Assembly: GCA_910574835.1 (NCBI GenBank)
Contig: CAJTDE010000006.1
Span: 124,001-188,000, forward strand
DNA: 64,000 nucleotides
Direction of reading: 5' to 3'
Origin: Clostridia bacterium
Lineage (GTDB): Bacteria; Bacillota; Clostridia; Lachnospirales; Lachnospiraceae
Shown here one piece after another: positions 17,349 through 27,154 of this stretch. Numbering within the stretch: the first letter of the stretch is position 1; each line of letters begins with the position of its first letter. The notes beneath the pieces are model-generated. The model ran no database searches. It saw only the letters and a list, made by a program, of their open reading frames with translations, and had not been told where the DNA came from. The position numbers and the translations under genes are program-made.

Positions 17349-18865
17349 GGCTTTTCTCCTATTACAATGGTGGTGAGAGTGCTTTTCCGGTAATCCAGAG
17401 GCTTCTGTCCGGTATGCTGCAAAAAGATCTGACTGAAATACTGGGCGGAATGGTAGCCAACCTGATTGGCAATCTCATAGATTTTGTAATTGGAGTGCAG
17501 GAGAAGCCGGATCGCCATTTTCATCCGGTACTCGGTCAGATATTCCACAGGAGTCTTTCCAAGCTCTTTTTTAAAGAGAACGCTTAAACGTCCGCTGCTG
17601 ATGCCTGCTGCCTCCGCAATCTGTTCCACACTTAGGGAAGAATTTCCGTAATGGTTGGAGATGCAGAGTATGGCATTTTTAATATGGGCGGAATAGGCGT
17701 CGCTTTCCGCCGCCTTTGGCGTCCGCCAGAGATCAAAGCCGTCCAAAGCCCAGAGCTTAAAGGCTTGAAAGGTAGTAAGCCGGAAAATCGTATCATCCGG
17801 GTCCTGATGAAATAAGGTGCGCAGATAATTAAAGATTCGAATAAGCTCCGGAAGGCAGCAGGACATGTGAATCTGCGTCAGCCAGCGTTCCAATACTTCG
17901 CGGCCGTTTTCTTTCTGAAGCGCATCGGCAAATATTTCATAGGCGGGAAGAAGGCGGCCTGTCCGGGAGGACGTATCCAGGGAAGGACGAATCCGGACAT
18001 ATCGGGCCTCGGGGAAAAATAAGTGCCAGTCCATATGGCCTTTTTTCATCTCATACAGCTTTTTAAACTCAGAAATGGTACAAGGACCCGGATAGTGGAA
18101 AACGGCGGACTGGTATTCCAGAGATAAAAAATACCGGTTTATTTCCTCAAAAAGCAGAGGGGCAGCCTGGGGAATATTCTTGGCGTGTTCGCTTAGGCCA
18201 AGAAAAATATAGTGATCCGCCTGAAAGATCAAATCTTGATCCGTCAGCTTCATCTTTCCGGAGAAATCCGCCACAAGAGAAGGTGAAAAAAGCGCAAAGT
18301 CCTCTTGAAACAGACTTTTTTTATAAAGCGATGATACGGAACAGCAGTAAAAGGAAAATCTCTTTGTTCGGATAGCCTCCAAAAGAGAATCCGGAAGAAT
18401 CGCAGAACCATAGGAGCCTTCAAAATATTCCTGCAATTCCAGAGATTGATGCCTCCGGTACGTTTTTTTTGTGCTCTTGATGCCGGTGTAGATGGAACAG
18501 AGCTTGCGGGACAGGGTTTCCGCCGTAATTTCTGTCTTTAAAAGGTAATCCACGACCCCAAGCTGCAGTGCGGACTTTGCATAGTCAAATTCGTCATAAG
18601 AGGACAGGATTAAAAAGAAGGTTCCCGGTTCCATATCCTTTATGGCTTCAATCAGTTCAATCCCGTCTTTTAAGGGCATAACTACGTCGGTAATCACAAG
18701 CTGGGGGCGCAGGGCGCGGAATTGCTTGAGAGCCTGTTTTCCGTTTCTGGCAGTGCCTACGATTGTAAAGCCAAGATCCTCCCAGGGAATCAGGCGTTTT
18801 AAGTCTTCCAGCACCAGCGCGTCGTCATCTACAAGCAGGGTGTTAATGTTGTCTGTGTTTTTCAT
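17345..18865 (-). CDS. YesN-type response regulator with AraC DNA-binding domain
   Basis: The 506-residue protein begins with a receiver domain (LLVDDDALVLEDL, phospho-accepting Asp in VITDVVMPLKDG, Lys in DYLLKTE). A ~230-residue middle region has no clear motif. An AraC-type double helix-turn-helix follows at ~400-500 (EQIAEAAGISSGRLSVLFK and YEIANQVGYHSAQYFSQIF). It heads the two-gene unit with the histidine kinase and is divergent from the ABC operon across a 218-base region, so that operon is its most likely target. Confidence 0.88.
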   Translation of the reverse strand: MKNTDNINTLLVDDDALVLEDLKRLIPWEDLGFTIVGTARNGKQALKQFRALRPQLVITDVVMPLKDGIELIEAIKDMEPGTFFLILSSYDEFDYAKSALQLGVVDYLLKTEITAETLSRKLCSIYTGIKSTKKTYRRHQSLELQEYFEGSYGSAILPDSLLEAIRTKRFSFYCCSVSSLYKKSLFQEDFALFSPSLVADFSGKMKLTDQDLIFQADHYIFLGLSEHAKNIPQAAPLLFEEINRYFLSLEYQSAVFHYPGPCTISEFKKLYEMKKGHMDWHLFFPEARYVRIRPSLDTSSRTGRLLPAYEIFADALQKENGREVLERWLTQIHMSCCLPELIRIFNYLRTLFHQDPDDTIFRLTTFQAFKLWALDGFDLWRTPKAAESDAYSAHIKNAILCISNHYGNSSLSVEQIAEAAGISSGRLSVLFKKELGKTPVEYLTEYRMKMAIRLLLHSNYKIYEIANQVGYHSAQYFSQIFLQHTGQKPLDYRKSTLTTIVIGEKP

Positions 18866-18988
18866 ATTTATATACCTGTTTCACAAAATGAATGTTAAAA
18901 ACTAGGGATATTATAACAAAAACTATAAAAAAATCTACAATCTGAATGGAAAAAGAAGAATATTAAACAAAATATAGGAATCGTGACA

Positions 18989-19016
18989 TTGATTTCACAG
19001 TCCGGTCCGCTAAAAT
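18989..19016 (+). promoter_or_regulatory. Candidate promoter of the sugar ABC operon
   Basis: TTGATT at 18989 and TAAAAT at 19011 are separated by 16 bases, about 70 bases upstream of the ATPase gene. The AT-rich stretch between 18900 and 18980 would be the natural place for response-regulator sites; I see no clear direct repeat in it. Confidence 0.4.
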
Positions 19017-19083
19017 TAAAATCAGAAAAAAGAAGGGCTGCGGAAAAACAGGACCTTCAAAAAAACAAAAGGGAGGGCATGGG

Positions 19084-20583
19084 ATGGAACAGACGGAATA
19101 TATGCTGTGTGCGAAAGGCATGACAAAGTCCTTCGGAATCACAAGAGCGCTGAAAGGCGTAGAGCTGTATCTGAAAAAGGGGGAAGTTCTGGGACTGATT
19201 GGAGAGAACGGTTCCGGAAAGTCAACGCTTACCTCCATTATCGCAGGGATACAGCCGGCGGACAGCGGCGAGGTGACGCTTTGCGGCGAAGCCTACTCGG
19301 TGAAAAACAGCGTAGAGGCAAATCAAAAAGGCATCTGCATGATTTTGCAGGAAAAAGCCACCTTTGATCAACTGTCAGTTGCCCACAATATTTTCATCGG
19401 AAATGAGACAGCCTTTCAAAAGGGAGGTATCTTAGACAACGAGCGCATGTATCAAGAGGCGGAAAAGATTCTGGCAGAACTCGGTGTGGATGGAATCAAT
19501 CCAAGGGATAAGATACGGGACAGAAGCTTTGAGGACGGAAAGCTGGTAGAGCTGGCCCGGGCAGCCTTTTTAAAGCCCCGAATCCTGATTGTGGATGAGA
19601 CAACCACAGCCTTAAGTCAGAACGGAAGAGCCATTCTCTACGCCATGATGGAAAAGATCAAGAAAAACGGGGGAGGCGTCATCTTCATTTCCCACGATAT
19701 CCAGGAGATGATGGAAAAATGTGACCGGCTGACCGTCTTAAGAGACGGGGACTATGTGGACACCATAGACAAGCCGGAATTTTCCGAAGGGAAAATCAAG
19801 AAGCTTATGGTGGGCCGGGAGATTGCGGACAATTACTACCGTGGGGATCATGTATGCAGCTACGAAAAAGAAGTGGTGCTGCGGTTTGAAAAGGTGACGA
19901 CGAAGCATTTAAAGGAGGTAAGCCTTGAGCTTCACAAGGGAGAGATCCTCGGATTCGGCGGCTTGGCGGACAGCGGTATGCATGACATAGGAAAGGCTTC
20001 CTTTGGGGCAATCCCCATTTTGGAGGGGCAGGTGGCGGATAAGAGCGGAGAGCCAATCTCAAATCCCAGAGAGTCCATGCAAAAACGGATCGCCTACATT
20101 GGAAAAAACAGGGATCAGGAATCATTGTTCCCCAATTCCCCTATCCGGGACAACATTGCCATTGCCTCCTATAAGAAGCTGGCTAAGAGCACCTTTATAG
20201 CTCCGGGCAAGGAGACGGCTTTTGTGCAGGAGTGGGCGGAAAAGCTGGATGTGAAAATGCAGAACATTGATCAGTATGTGATGGAGCTTTCCGGCGGTAA
20301 TAAGCAGAAGGTAGCTCTGGCGAAATGGCTGGGCTTCGGAGCGGATATTTTTGTGCTGGACTGCCCCACCCGGGGAATTGATATCGGCGTAAAAGCCAGT
20401 ATTTACCGTCTGATGGAAGAGCTGAAAGCAGAGGGAAAGAGCATAATTCTGATATCGGAGGAGCTTCCGGAGGTGATTGGAATGAGCGACCGCATTGTGA
20501 TTCTGAAAGACGGCAGCGTCAGCGGGGAATTTGAGCGCAGCGAGCTGCTCACGGAGCATACCTTGATCAATTATATGGTATAG
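19084..20583 (+). CDS. Sugar ABC transporter, double ATPase subunit (RbsA/MglA type)
   Basis: The 499-residue cytoplasmic subunit has two ATPase domains. The first (~residues 5-240) has an intact Walker A GENGSGKST and an ILIVDETTTALS Walker B, but its signature region (SFEDGKLVELARA) has lost the usual LSGGQ-like sequence. The second (~255-499) has a degenerate Walker A (GFGGLADSGMHDIGK) but a good signature LSGGNKQKVALAK and Walker B VLDCPTRGIDIG. Asymmetric second domains are normal in this family; a degenerate first signature is less usual. It leads the operon ATPase, permease, binding protein, permease, rhamnosidase. Confidence 0.9.
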   Translation: MEQTEYMLCAKGMTKSFGITRALKGVELYLKKGEVLGLIGENGSGKSTLTSIIAGIQPADSGEVTLCGEAYSVKNSVEANQKGICMILQEKATFDQLSVAHNIFIGNETAFQKGGILDNERMYQEAEKILAELGVDGINPRDKIRDRSFEDGKLVELARAAFLKPRILIVDETTTALSQNGRAILYAMMEKIKKNGGGVIFISHDIQEMMEKCDRLTVLRDGDYVDTIDKPEFSEGKIKKLMVGREIADNYYRGDHVCSYEKEVVLRFEKVTTKHLKEVSLELHKGEILGFGGLADSGMHDIGKASFGAIPILEGQVADKSGEPISNPRESMQKRIAYIGKNRDQESLFPNSPIRDNIAIASYKKLAKSTFIAPGKETAFVQEWAEKLDVKMQNIDQYVMELSGGNKQKVALAKWLGFGADIFVLDCPTRGIDIGVKASIYRLMEELKAEGKSIILISEELPEVIGMSDRIVILKDGSVSGEFERSELLTEHTLINYMV

Positions 20584-20610
20584 GCATAAAACAGGCAGGT
20601 ATACTGAAAG

Positions 20611-20629
20611 AATATTACGAAACTGGAAT
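20611..20629 (+). repeat. TTGCGGAACTGGAAT-type box before a ribosome site
   Basis: AATATTACGAAACTGGAAT abuts the AGGAG of the first permease gene. The first codon position is TTA here, so it cannot act as a start, which argues that the box is not a coding N-terminus. Confidence 0.55.
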
Positions 20630-20641
20630 AGGAGTGGGATA

Positions 20642-21580
20642 ATGGATAAAATAGCAAAGGGAAAAAGGATAGATCTAAAAACCGTATTCCCGTTTCTCGG
20701 TCTGATTGCCGTTATGATTTTTTTCCAGGCAGTCAGCGGGGGGAGAGTTTTTACACCCAAGAATCTGAAAGCCATTTTGAATGACAGCTTTTTTATTCTC
20801 ATTGCAACGGTGGCATTCTCTTTTGTGATGGCTGTGGGAAATCTGGATCTGTCTATGGGAACGGTTATGGCCGTAAGCTGCACCTGCGCGGCTGTGGCTG
20901 CCAAAGCTTCGCCCATGCTGGCCATTCCGGCGGCAATCATATCCGGCGGGTTGCTGGGGTGGTTTAACGGATTTGTGCATGTACATATGAGGCTGGGTTC
21001 ACTCATCGGAACTATGGCGACGCAGTCAATCTTTACCGGGATTCTGGTGCTGCTTTTGGACGGCGGAACGCTTTCGGCGCCCATCTCCATGCTGAGGTGG
21101 GGGACGATGGGGCTGAAACTCACGGTAATGCTTCTTGTGGTGCTTTTGGGCGGATACTTCTTTAACTTTACGGCCTACGGTAAGTCCTGCAAGGCCATCG
21201 GCTCCAGCGCGGAGGCGGCCAGACTGTCGGGGGTTGCCGTGGGAAGAGTGAAATCAATGACCTTTATCGTTCTGGGCGCCGCAGTGGGGCTTTTGGGATT
21301 GTTCAGTCTGATTCGGACAGGCACGGCTTCGGCCACCACAGGCAGCGATTTGATGATGAATGTATGGTGCGCGGCTCTGCTGGGAGGACTGCCCCTGTCA
21401 GGGGGCGCGGCGTCAAAATTCCGGGCGCCGATTGTGGGGAGCTTTACGATGTCTTTTCTATCCAACGGAATGACGCTGATGGGACTCAGCACCCATGATA
21501 AGCAGCTGATACAGGGAATTATCTTTCTGCTGACCATAGCGATTTCCTTTGACAGAAAGAATATGACGGTTATTAAGTAA
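20642..21580 (+). CDS. Sugar ABC transporter permease 1 (RbsC type)
   Basis: The 312-residue integral membrane protein has roughly eight to ten hydrophobic segments. It carries the BPD_transp_2 family features of a small polar cytoplasmic segment (GSSAEAARLSGVAVGRVKSM) before a helix and the Gly-rich LGGLPLSGGAAS loop. AGGAG precedes the ATG. A second, dissimilar permease lies after the binding-protein gene, so the channel is probably a heterodimer. Confidence 0.88.
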   Translation: MDKIAKGKRIDLKTVFPFLGLIAVMIFFQAVSGGRVFTPKNLKAILNDSFFILIATVAFSFVMAVGNLDLSMGTVMAVSCTCAAVAAKASPMLAIPAAIISGGLLGWFNGFVHVHMRLGSLIGTMATQSIFTGILVLLLDGGTLSAPISMLRWGTMGLKLTVMLLVVLLGGYFFNFTAYGKSCKAIGSSAEAARLSGVAVGRVKSMTFIVLGAAVGLLGLFSLIRTGTASATTGSDLMMNVWCAALLGGLPLSGGAASKFRAPIVGSFTMSFLSNGMTLMGLSTHDKQLIQGIIFLLTIAISFDRKNMTVIK

Positions 21581-21612
21581 ACAGGGCAATAACAAATTAC
21601 ACATTTTTCTAT

Positions 21613-21630
21613 ATATTGCAAAACCGGAAT
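21613..21630 (+). repeat. TTGCGGAACTGGAAT-type box before a ribosome site
   Basis: ATATTGCAAAACCGGAAT abuts the GGAGG of the binding-protein gene. Translation from its TTG would stop after a few codons, out of frame with the gene. Confidence 0.55.
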
Positions 21631-21641
21631 GGAGGACGAGT

Positions 21642-22838
21642 ATGAAAAACAAAACTATGAAAAAGTTATTGGCAGGGATGCTTTCGGCAGTATTGGTGCT
21701 GGGATGTCTGGCAGGCTGCGGGAAGTCGGGAGAAGAGAGCGCGGACACGCCGAATGCCGATGCGTCCGAAGAAGCAGAGGAGCCTAAAGAAGCGCCGGCT
21801 TCCAAAGCAGACGGCTTTAAGATTGCGGTAGGACTGCCGGACAGCGGAGCAACCATGTTCAGCTTAATGTCAAATAACATTATCGCTATGGCAGAGGCAA
21901 TGGGAGGAACAGTTGTATTTCAGGGCGGCGTAGGAGCTTCCGCAGATGCAACCATCCAGTTTGTAGAAGATCAGATTGCGGCAGGAGTGAATGGTCTGAC
22001 CATAAGCCCGCCTTCTGATTCTGTGCTTACTACCGTTACAACTCTGTGCGAGGAAGCGGAGGTTTACTGGGGAATTACCTTCCGCAGTATTCAGGATGAT
22101 GAGGTAAGGGAATTTGTGGAGTCCTCTCCCTACTATGTAGGCCGCTGCTATGAGGATGAGGAGGATACGGGATACCGTGTTATGGCCAATATGAACAAGT
22201 CCGGAGTAAAGAATGTAGCAATTATCTCTATGGCAAAGGGGAACAACACCACGGACTTAAGAGAGCAGGGAGCACAAAGAGCCTGTGAGGAATTTGGAAT
22301 GCAGATCGTAGCTGAGGCGCGTGATTTGACTCAGGCGTCCGACGCCACAAATGCGGCGGAAAGCTTCCTGACGGCTTACGGTGATTTGGATGCAATCTTC
22401 GTGGTAGGCACCACGGGAGCGGGCATGCATGAGGCGGTAGCTAAAGCGATCTCCGACGCCGGCAAGAGCGATACGGTGAAGCTTGCAACCATTGATTTTC
22501 CGGATTCTATGGGAGAGCTGTTTGAGCAGGGCGCATTGATCACCTGCTCCGGAGCGCCCAGCTGGGGCTTTGATCCCTTTATTATTTCATCAGTGCTTAT
22601 GAATACTTGCAAGGGAACGCCTATCTCGGATAAGCCGGTAAATATTGCGATTCCTATGTTTGATATCAATGAGGTTGATACGGCCAATAAGTGGCTTGAG
22701 AAGTACGGAGACGCAAGCAATCTGTATTTTGAGACAGATTATATCAGCCAGACCTTAGACAAAGCAAACAACGGGGATCTGACGGAAGAATCGCTGACCG
22801 GGATCGTAGAGCAGTTTGTAAAGGATACGGTAAATTAA
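21642..22838 (+). CDS. Sugar-binding lipoprotein of the ABC transporter
   Basis: The 398-residue extracytoplasmic lipoprotein has a signal peptide and lipobox LAGC near residue 25. An acidic linker (~30-55) precedes a type 1 periplasmic-binding fold: FKIAVGLPDSGATMFSLM, then VEDQIAAGVNGLTISPPSDS and DLDAIFVVGTTGAG. It resembles RbsB/RhaS-type sugar-binding proteins. Flanked by the two permease genes, it should deliver the sugar taken up for the downstream rhamnosidase; rhamnose or a rhamnoside is the likely ligand, by context only. Confidence 0.88.
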   Translation: MKNKTMKKLLAGMLSAVLVLGCLAGCGKSGEESADTPNADASEEAEEPKEAPASKADGFKIAVGLPDSGATMFSLMSNNIIAMAEAMGGTVVFQGGVGASADATIQFVEDQIAAGVNGLTISPPSDSVLTTVTTLCEEAEVYWGITFRSIQDDEVREFVESSPYYVGRCYEDEEDTGYRVMANMNKSGVKNVAIISMAKGNNTTDLREQGAQRACEEFGMQIVAEARDLTQASDATNAAESFLTAYGDLDAIFVVGTTGAGMHEAVAKAISDAGKSDTVKLATIDFPDSMGELFEQGALITCSGAPSWGFDPFIISSVLMNTCKGTPISDKPVNIAIPMFDINEVDTANKWLEKYGDASNLYFETDYISQTLDKANNGDLTEESLTGIVEQFVKDTVN

Positions 22839-22853
22839 AGGGGAATCCGAACT

Positions 22854-23795
22854 ATGAAGAAAAATGTGTGGAATGTTATTCGTTTATTGGGAATGCCAGT
22901 GATATTATATGGGATTTTCTGTCTGCTGGCAAAGGGCTTCGGCCTTCACAGCCTGCCTGTAGTCATCAGCCAGAGTATGATACCTACTATGATGGGGCTT
23001 GGACTGTATCAGGTAATGAATGCGGATCTGATGGATCTCAGTATGGGAGCAAGAACAATGTTTGCCGCTATCATAGGAGGGCTTTTAGCCCAGAACGGAG
23101 GAGTGGCCGGACTGATTGCCGGCTGCTTCCTGGGGGGCTTTCTTGTGTCAGTTGTTATGGCGGTTTTATATCGTTATCTGAGAATACCGGCAATGGTAAT
23201 CTCTCTTGGCATTATACTGATTTTTGAGGTGGCAGGAGCGAAAATGGTAGGATCCTCCGGGTATCTGCGCATAGCGCCGGAGGAATACTTCATTGCTTCC
23301 TATCCGCTTAATGTTGTGATTGTGGCTGCCGCTGCTGCGTTTGCGTATTTTCTGAATTACCGGACACGTATCGGGACCTATATTACAGCGGTGGGAAATG
23401 ATGAAAAGATGTGCAAAAATGTGGGCATCAATCCGGAACGGGTAAAGTTTCAGGCGATTACATTGATGGGAATTTTTTGTTCCCTGGCGGCCCTTTTGTA
23501 TATCTGCTATTCCGGCTCTATCACGGCTGCTACGGAAATGGCGTCTATGAGTATGGTGTTCCGGCCGATCATGTGCGTCATACTGGGAAGGTATATGAGA
23601 AAATACTTGGACTGCATGCCGCTTCTGATTTTTATTGGAGGACTGTCTATCACCATTATCTTTAACGGCTTTATCGCGATGGGATTTTCAGAGGCGATAC
23701 AGGACATTGTATTGGGAGTATTCTTAATAGCTATTCTGGGTTCCGATGCGGTAATGGGCAGCTTTCATAGTAAAAAGGCCGCAGCAAAGGCATAA
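22854..23795 (+). CDS. Sugar ABC transporter permease 2 (RbsC type)
   Basis: The 313-residue integral membrane protein is of the same family as permease 1 but clearly divergent from it. It shows the AVGNDEKMCKNVGINPERVKFQ cytoplasmic segment before a membrane helix and about eight hydrophobic segments. It starts 15 bases after the binding-protein stop. A terminator-like hairpin follows at 23818, separating the transport genes from the rhamnosidase. Confidence 0.87.
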   Translation: MKKNVWNVIRLLGMPVILYGIFCLLAKGFGLHSLPVVISQSMIPTMMGLGLYQVMNADLMDLSMGARTMFAAIIGGLLAQNGGVAGLIAGCFLGGFLVSVVMAVLYRYLRIPAMVISLGIILIFEVAGAKMVGSSGYLRIAPEEYFIASYPLNVVIVAAAAAFAYFLNYRTRIGTYITAVGNDEKMCKNVGINPERVKFQAITLMGIFCSLAALLYICYSGSITAATEMASMSMVFRPIMCVILGRYMRKYLDCMPLLIFIGGLSITIIFNGFIAMGFSEAIQDIVLGVFLIAILGSDAVMGSFHSKKAAAKA

Positions 23796-23817
23796 GAATT
23801 TTGGTAATTGTCTTGGA

Positions 23818-23855
23818 GGGATAAGGGCGTTGGAGACAGCGCTCTTATCCCTTTT
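23818..23855 (+). terminator. Terminator or attenuator between permease and rhamnosidase genes
   Basis: GGGATAAG pairs with CTTATCCC, with additional GCG/CGC pairing inside and a CTTTT tail. Partial termination would give less rhamnosidase than transporter; no second promoter is obvious before 23913. Confidence 0.6.
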
Positions 23856-23912
23856 ATACACAGCCGTCCGCATCATAAACGGTACGGCAAAAACAGGAAG
23901 GATGAAAATAAG

Positions 23913-26249
23913 ATGGAACAGAAAAGGCAATTGGTATTAAAACAAAACTGGTTTGAGCCAAAGCAGGAGAAGGTTACGGCCAAAAGCTACACACCGGTTC
24001 CGGATTTGACCATTTATCCGGTGCGGGAAGAACACGAAAAACAGATGCATCCGGGGGAGCTGATCCGTATTCCCTTTTGGGTTGAGAAAGCAGTTTCCGA
24101 AGCATGGGTATCCGTAACGGCTCACGGCGTTTATGAGCTTCGGTTAAACGGCGGGAAAGTTGGAAAAGATGAGCTGGCTCCGGGCGTTACTCCCTATGAC
24201 AAGCTTTTGTATGTGCAGACCTTTGATATCGGCAAAGAATTGAGCATGGGTGAAAATGTATTCGGTCTTTTGCTGGCTGACGGCTGGTGGAGAGGCCATA
24301 CGGGACTGTTCGGGGCGGACTGTCAGTATGGTACAAGGCTGGGATACTGGCTGGAGTGCCATATCTGCTATGAGGACGGGGAGGAGGTTGTGATTGGAGG
24401 CGAAAAGGGAGAATCCTATGACAGACACATTCTATTCTCCGATTTGTTTCTGGGGGAGGTTTTTGATGCGTCGGCAGAACCTGCGGGATGGGATCAGCCC
24501 GGGTTTTCCGGAGACGGCGGCTGGCTTAAGGTTCGGCCGGGCGTTTATGACGAGAAGCTTCTGCGTCCCCAGAAAGGGCCGGGGATTCAGGTGGTGGAAC
24601 GAATTTCACCCTGTAAAATCTTCCGGACGCCCTCCAAAGACTTGATTCTGGACGTAGGAAAGGTGATAGCGGGCCGGATAGAGCTTCGCATTTGTACGGA
24701 GAAAGGGCGCAGGATTGTGCTGGATCACAGTGAGGTTTTGGATGAGAACGGAGAATATATCCATTCGGTGGCAGGACCGGATAAGGATCAGCGGGATGTC
24801 TATGTGACAAAGGACGGAGAACAGGTGTGGCATCCTTGCTTTACCTATCACGGATTCCGCTATGTGAAAATTACGGGATGGCCGGGGGAGGCGGATGCAG
24901 GTTCCTTTACGGCACATGTGCTGTCTACTCCGATAGAGTGGACGGGGAGCTTTCACTGCAGCGACGAGCGTTTGAACCGGCTTCATGAGAATATCCAAAA
25001 CAGCCAGACGTCCAATACGGTATCCATTCCCACAGACTGCCCCCAGAGGGAAAAGGCCGGCTGGACGGGAGATGTGCTTGTGTATGCGCCTGCCATGCTT
25101 CGGTTATCTGACGGAGCGGATTTCCTTCGCCGGTGGCTGGAATATTGCCGTATGGAACAATTGCCGGACGGACAGATCCCGGTGGTGGTGCCCTATTGGG
25201 ACTGCTATCGGAAATTTATGGAAAAGAGAGGCTCCCATTCCTCCAGCGGCTGGGGGGACGCTGTGGTAAGAATCCCCTGGGATATTTATGAGGCTACGGG
25301 GGAAGTGAAAGTTCTGGAAGAAAATTATGAGGCTATGAAGCGGTGGGTTTCCTATATTGAAAGACAGGTGGGAGAGGGACAGCTTTGGAACTTTGGTTTT
25401 CATTTCGGCGACTGGCTGCTTCCCAGCATTATGAAAAGAGAAGGGGCCGTTCCGATGGACAGCGCACGGGCCACGGCTTTTCCGGTGGCGACGGCTTATT
25501 ATGCACAAAGCGTGAACGTTTTGGCGAAGACAGCAGACATCCTTGGAAAGAAGGAGGACTTCTCCTATTATCATGAGCTTCATGGACGTATCCGGCAGGC
25601 ATTTGTGAAAGCTTATCTGAAGGAGGATGGAAGCTCGGATTGGGATTATCAGGGCGTCTATGTGCTGGCCCTTGCTCATCATCTGGTACCGAAGGAATTG
25701 GAGGGGAAATGCGCAAAGCGTCTGGCGGATAAAATCAGGGAAAACAAAGGATGTCCGGATACCGGCTTTCTTTCTGTGGGAAAGCTTTTGGAAGTGCTGG
25801 CGGAGCACGGGTATGAAAGCCTGGCCTATGAGGTGCTGCTTCAGGAAAAAAGCCCCGGCTGGCTGTATATGGTGGAGCATGGAGCGACGGGAATGTGGGA
25901 GAGCTGGCACTGCATTGATGAGGAGGGAAGGCCCGGACGGTTTTCTTACAATCATTTTGCATTCGGCTGTGTGGGAGAGTTTTTCTACCGCTATCTTGCA
26001 GGAATCCGGATTTTAGAGCCTGGCTACCGCCGGGTGGGCATATGTCCTGGTACGGCTTCGCCTCTTAAGTATGTGAAGGCTTCCCAGAGAACGCCCTTTG
26101 GCGAGCTTGCGGTATCCTGGAAGAAAGAAGGGGATGCGGTAAAGATATCTTTAAAGGTGCCGGAAGGGGTAACGGCGGTATTGTCAGGGAAGGATGGGAA
26201 GGAGATTGTGGTAGAAGGCTTTTGGGAATGTGTGGATAGAGAATTTTAA
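23913..26249 (+). CDS. Alpha-L-rhamnosidase (GH78)
   Basis: The 778-residue glycoside hydrolase removes terminal alpha-L-rhamnose. The N-terminal ~330 residues are beta-rich (for example AHGVYELRLNGGKVG and FGLLLADGWWRGHTG). The catalytic (alpha/alpha)6 barrel follows, with the family motif TDCPQREKAGWTGD and GSHSSSGWGDAVV. A C-terminal beta domain closes it (GYRRVGICPG and WKKEGDAVKISLKV). There is no signal peptide, so it acts in the cytoplasm on imported rhamnosides, consistent with the upstream ABC transporter. The ATG at 23913 has GGAAGGA upstream; a longer frame from 23808 would run through the hairpin and is rejected. Confidence 0.88.
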   Translation: MEQKRQLVLKQNWFEPKQEKVTAKSYTPVPDLTIYPVREEHEKQMHPGELIRIPFWVEKAVSEAWVSVTAHGVYELRLNGGKVGKDELAPGVTPYDKLLYVQTFDIGKELSMGENVFGLLLADGWWRGHTGLFGADCQYGTRLGYWLECHICYEDGEEVVIGGEKGESYDRHILFSDLFLGEVFDASAEPAGWDQPGFSGDGGWLKVRPGVYDEKLLRPQKGPGIQVVERISPCKIFRTPSKDLILDVGKVIAGRIELRICTEKGRRIVLDHSEVLDENGEYIHSVAGPDKDQRDVYVTKDGEQVWHPCFTYHGFRYVKITGWPGEADAGSFTAHVLSTPIEWTGSFHCSDERLNRLHENIQNSQTSNTVSIPTDCPQREKAGWTGDVLVYAPAMLRLSDGADFLRRWLEYCRMEQLPDGQIPVVVPYWDCYRKFMEKRGSHSSSGWGDAVVRIPWDIYEATGEVKVLEENYEAMKRWVSYIERQVGEGQLWNFGFHFGDWLLPSIMKREGAVPMDSARATAFPVATAYYAQSVNVLAKTADILGKKEDFSYYHELHGRIRQAFVKAYLKEDGSSDWDYQGVYVLALAHHLVPKELEGKCAKRLADKIRENKGCPDTGFLSVGKLLEVLAEHGYESLAYEVLLQEKSPGWLYMVEHGATGMWESWHCIDEEGRPGRFSYNHFAFGCVGEFFYRYLAGIRILEPGYRRVGICPGTASPLKYVKASQRTPFGELAVSWKKEGDAVKISLKVPEGVTAVLSGKDGKEIVVEGFWECVDREF

Positions 26250-26375
26250 GTAAAAATGCCAAATGTCCTTTTCTTGTCTGCGAATTTATGGTATATATTG
26301 CTTATAGGGATTTAAATATGGGAAATGGCTGACAAACAAAATGCCAAAAGACCTGTTTTAAGAAAGGAGACGGAT

Positions 26376-27152
26376 ATGAATTATTCAGAGGATGCAAGCA
26401 AGCAGTATCACATTCAGGTAGGAGAGGGCGATATTGGAAAGTATGTGATTCTCCCCGGAGATCCCAAGCGGTGCGCTAAGATTGCCAAATATTTTGACAA
26501 CGCCGAGCTTGTGGCAGACAGCCGGGAGTATGTTACCTACACGGGATATTTGGAGGGAGTGAAAGTCAGCGTGACCTCTACCGGAATCGGTGGCCCGTCG
26601 GCTTCTATCGCTATGGAAGAGCTGGTGAAAGCGGGAGCGGACACCTTTATCCGTGTGGGCACCTGCGGAGGAATGCAGCTGGATGTAAAGAGCGGAGATT
26701 TGATTATTGCTACCGGAGCTATCCGTATGGAAGGCACCAGCAAGGAATATGCGCCCATTGAATTTCCGGCCGTAGCGGACATTGAGATTGTAAATGCGCT
26801 TATCGCGTCGGCAAAGGAAATGGGAAATCCCTACCACGCAGGCGTAGTGCAGTGTAAGGATGCCTTTTACGGGCAGCACTCCCCGGAGGCAATGCCCGTA
26901 AGCTATGAGCTGCTCAACAAATGGGAGGCATGGAAGCGTCTGGGCTGCCTTGCTTCGGAGATGGAGTCCGCGGCGCTGTTCATTGCGGCGAGCGCTCTTC
27001 ATGTGCGTGTAGGTTCCATTTTCCTGGCAATTGCAAACCAGGAGCGTGAGCGCGAGGGCCTGCCCAACCCCGTTGTGCATGATACGGATATGGCGATCCG
27101 CACGGCCGTGGAAGCCCTTCGCCGTCTGATAAAAGAAGAACAGGGGGTTTAA
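26376..27152 (+). CDS. udp: Uridine phosphorylase
   Basis: The enzyme cleaves uridine with phosphate to uracil and ribose-1-phosphate. The 258-residue NP-I family protein carries VILPGDPKR near the N-terminus, the phosphate-site segment RVGTCGGMQ, and SEMESAALF with the catalytic-site Glu/Met region. FYGQHSPE and the C-terminal HDTD also fit uridine phosphorylase better than purine phosphorylase. The ATG at 26376 has AAAGGAG six bases upstream; the frame extends upstream to 26325 without support. It heads the nucleoside salvage operon. Confidence 0.9.
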   Translation: MNYSEDASKQYHIQVGEGDIGKYVILPGDPKRCAKIAKYFDNAELVADSREYVTYTGYLEGVKVSVTSTGIGGPSASIAMEELVKAGADTFIRVGTCGGMQLDVKSGDLIIATGAIRMEGTSKEYAPIEFPAVADIEIVNALIASAKEMGNPYHAGVVQCKDAFYGQHSPEAMPVSYELLNKWEAWKRLGCLASEMESAALFIAASALHVRVGSIFLAIANQEREREGLPNPVVHDTDMAIRTAVEALRRLIKEEQGV

Positions 27153-27154
27153 GG

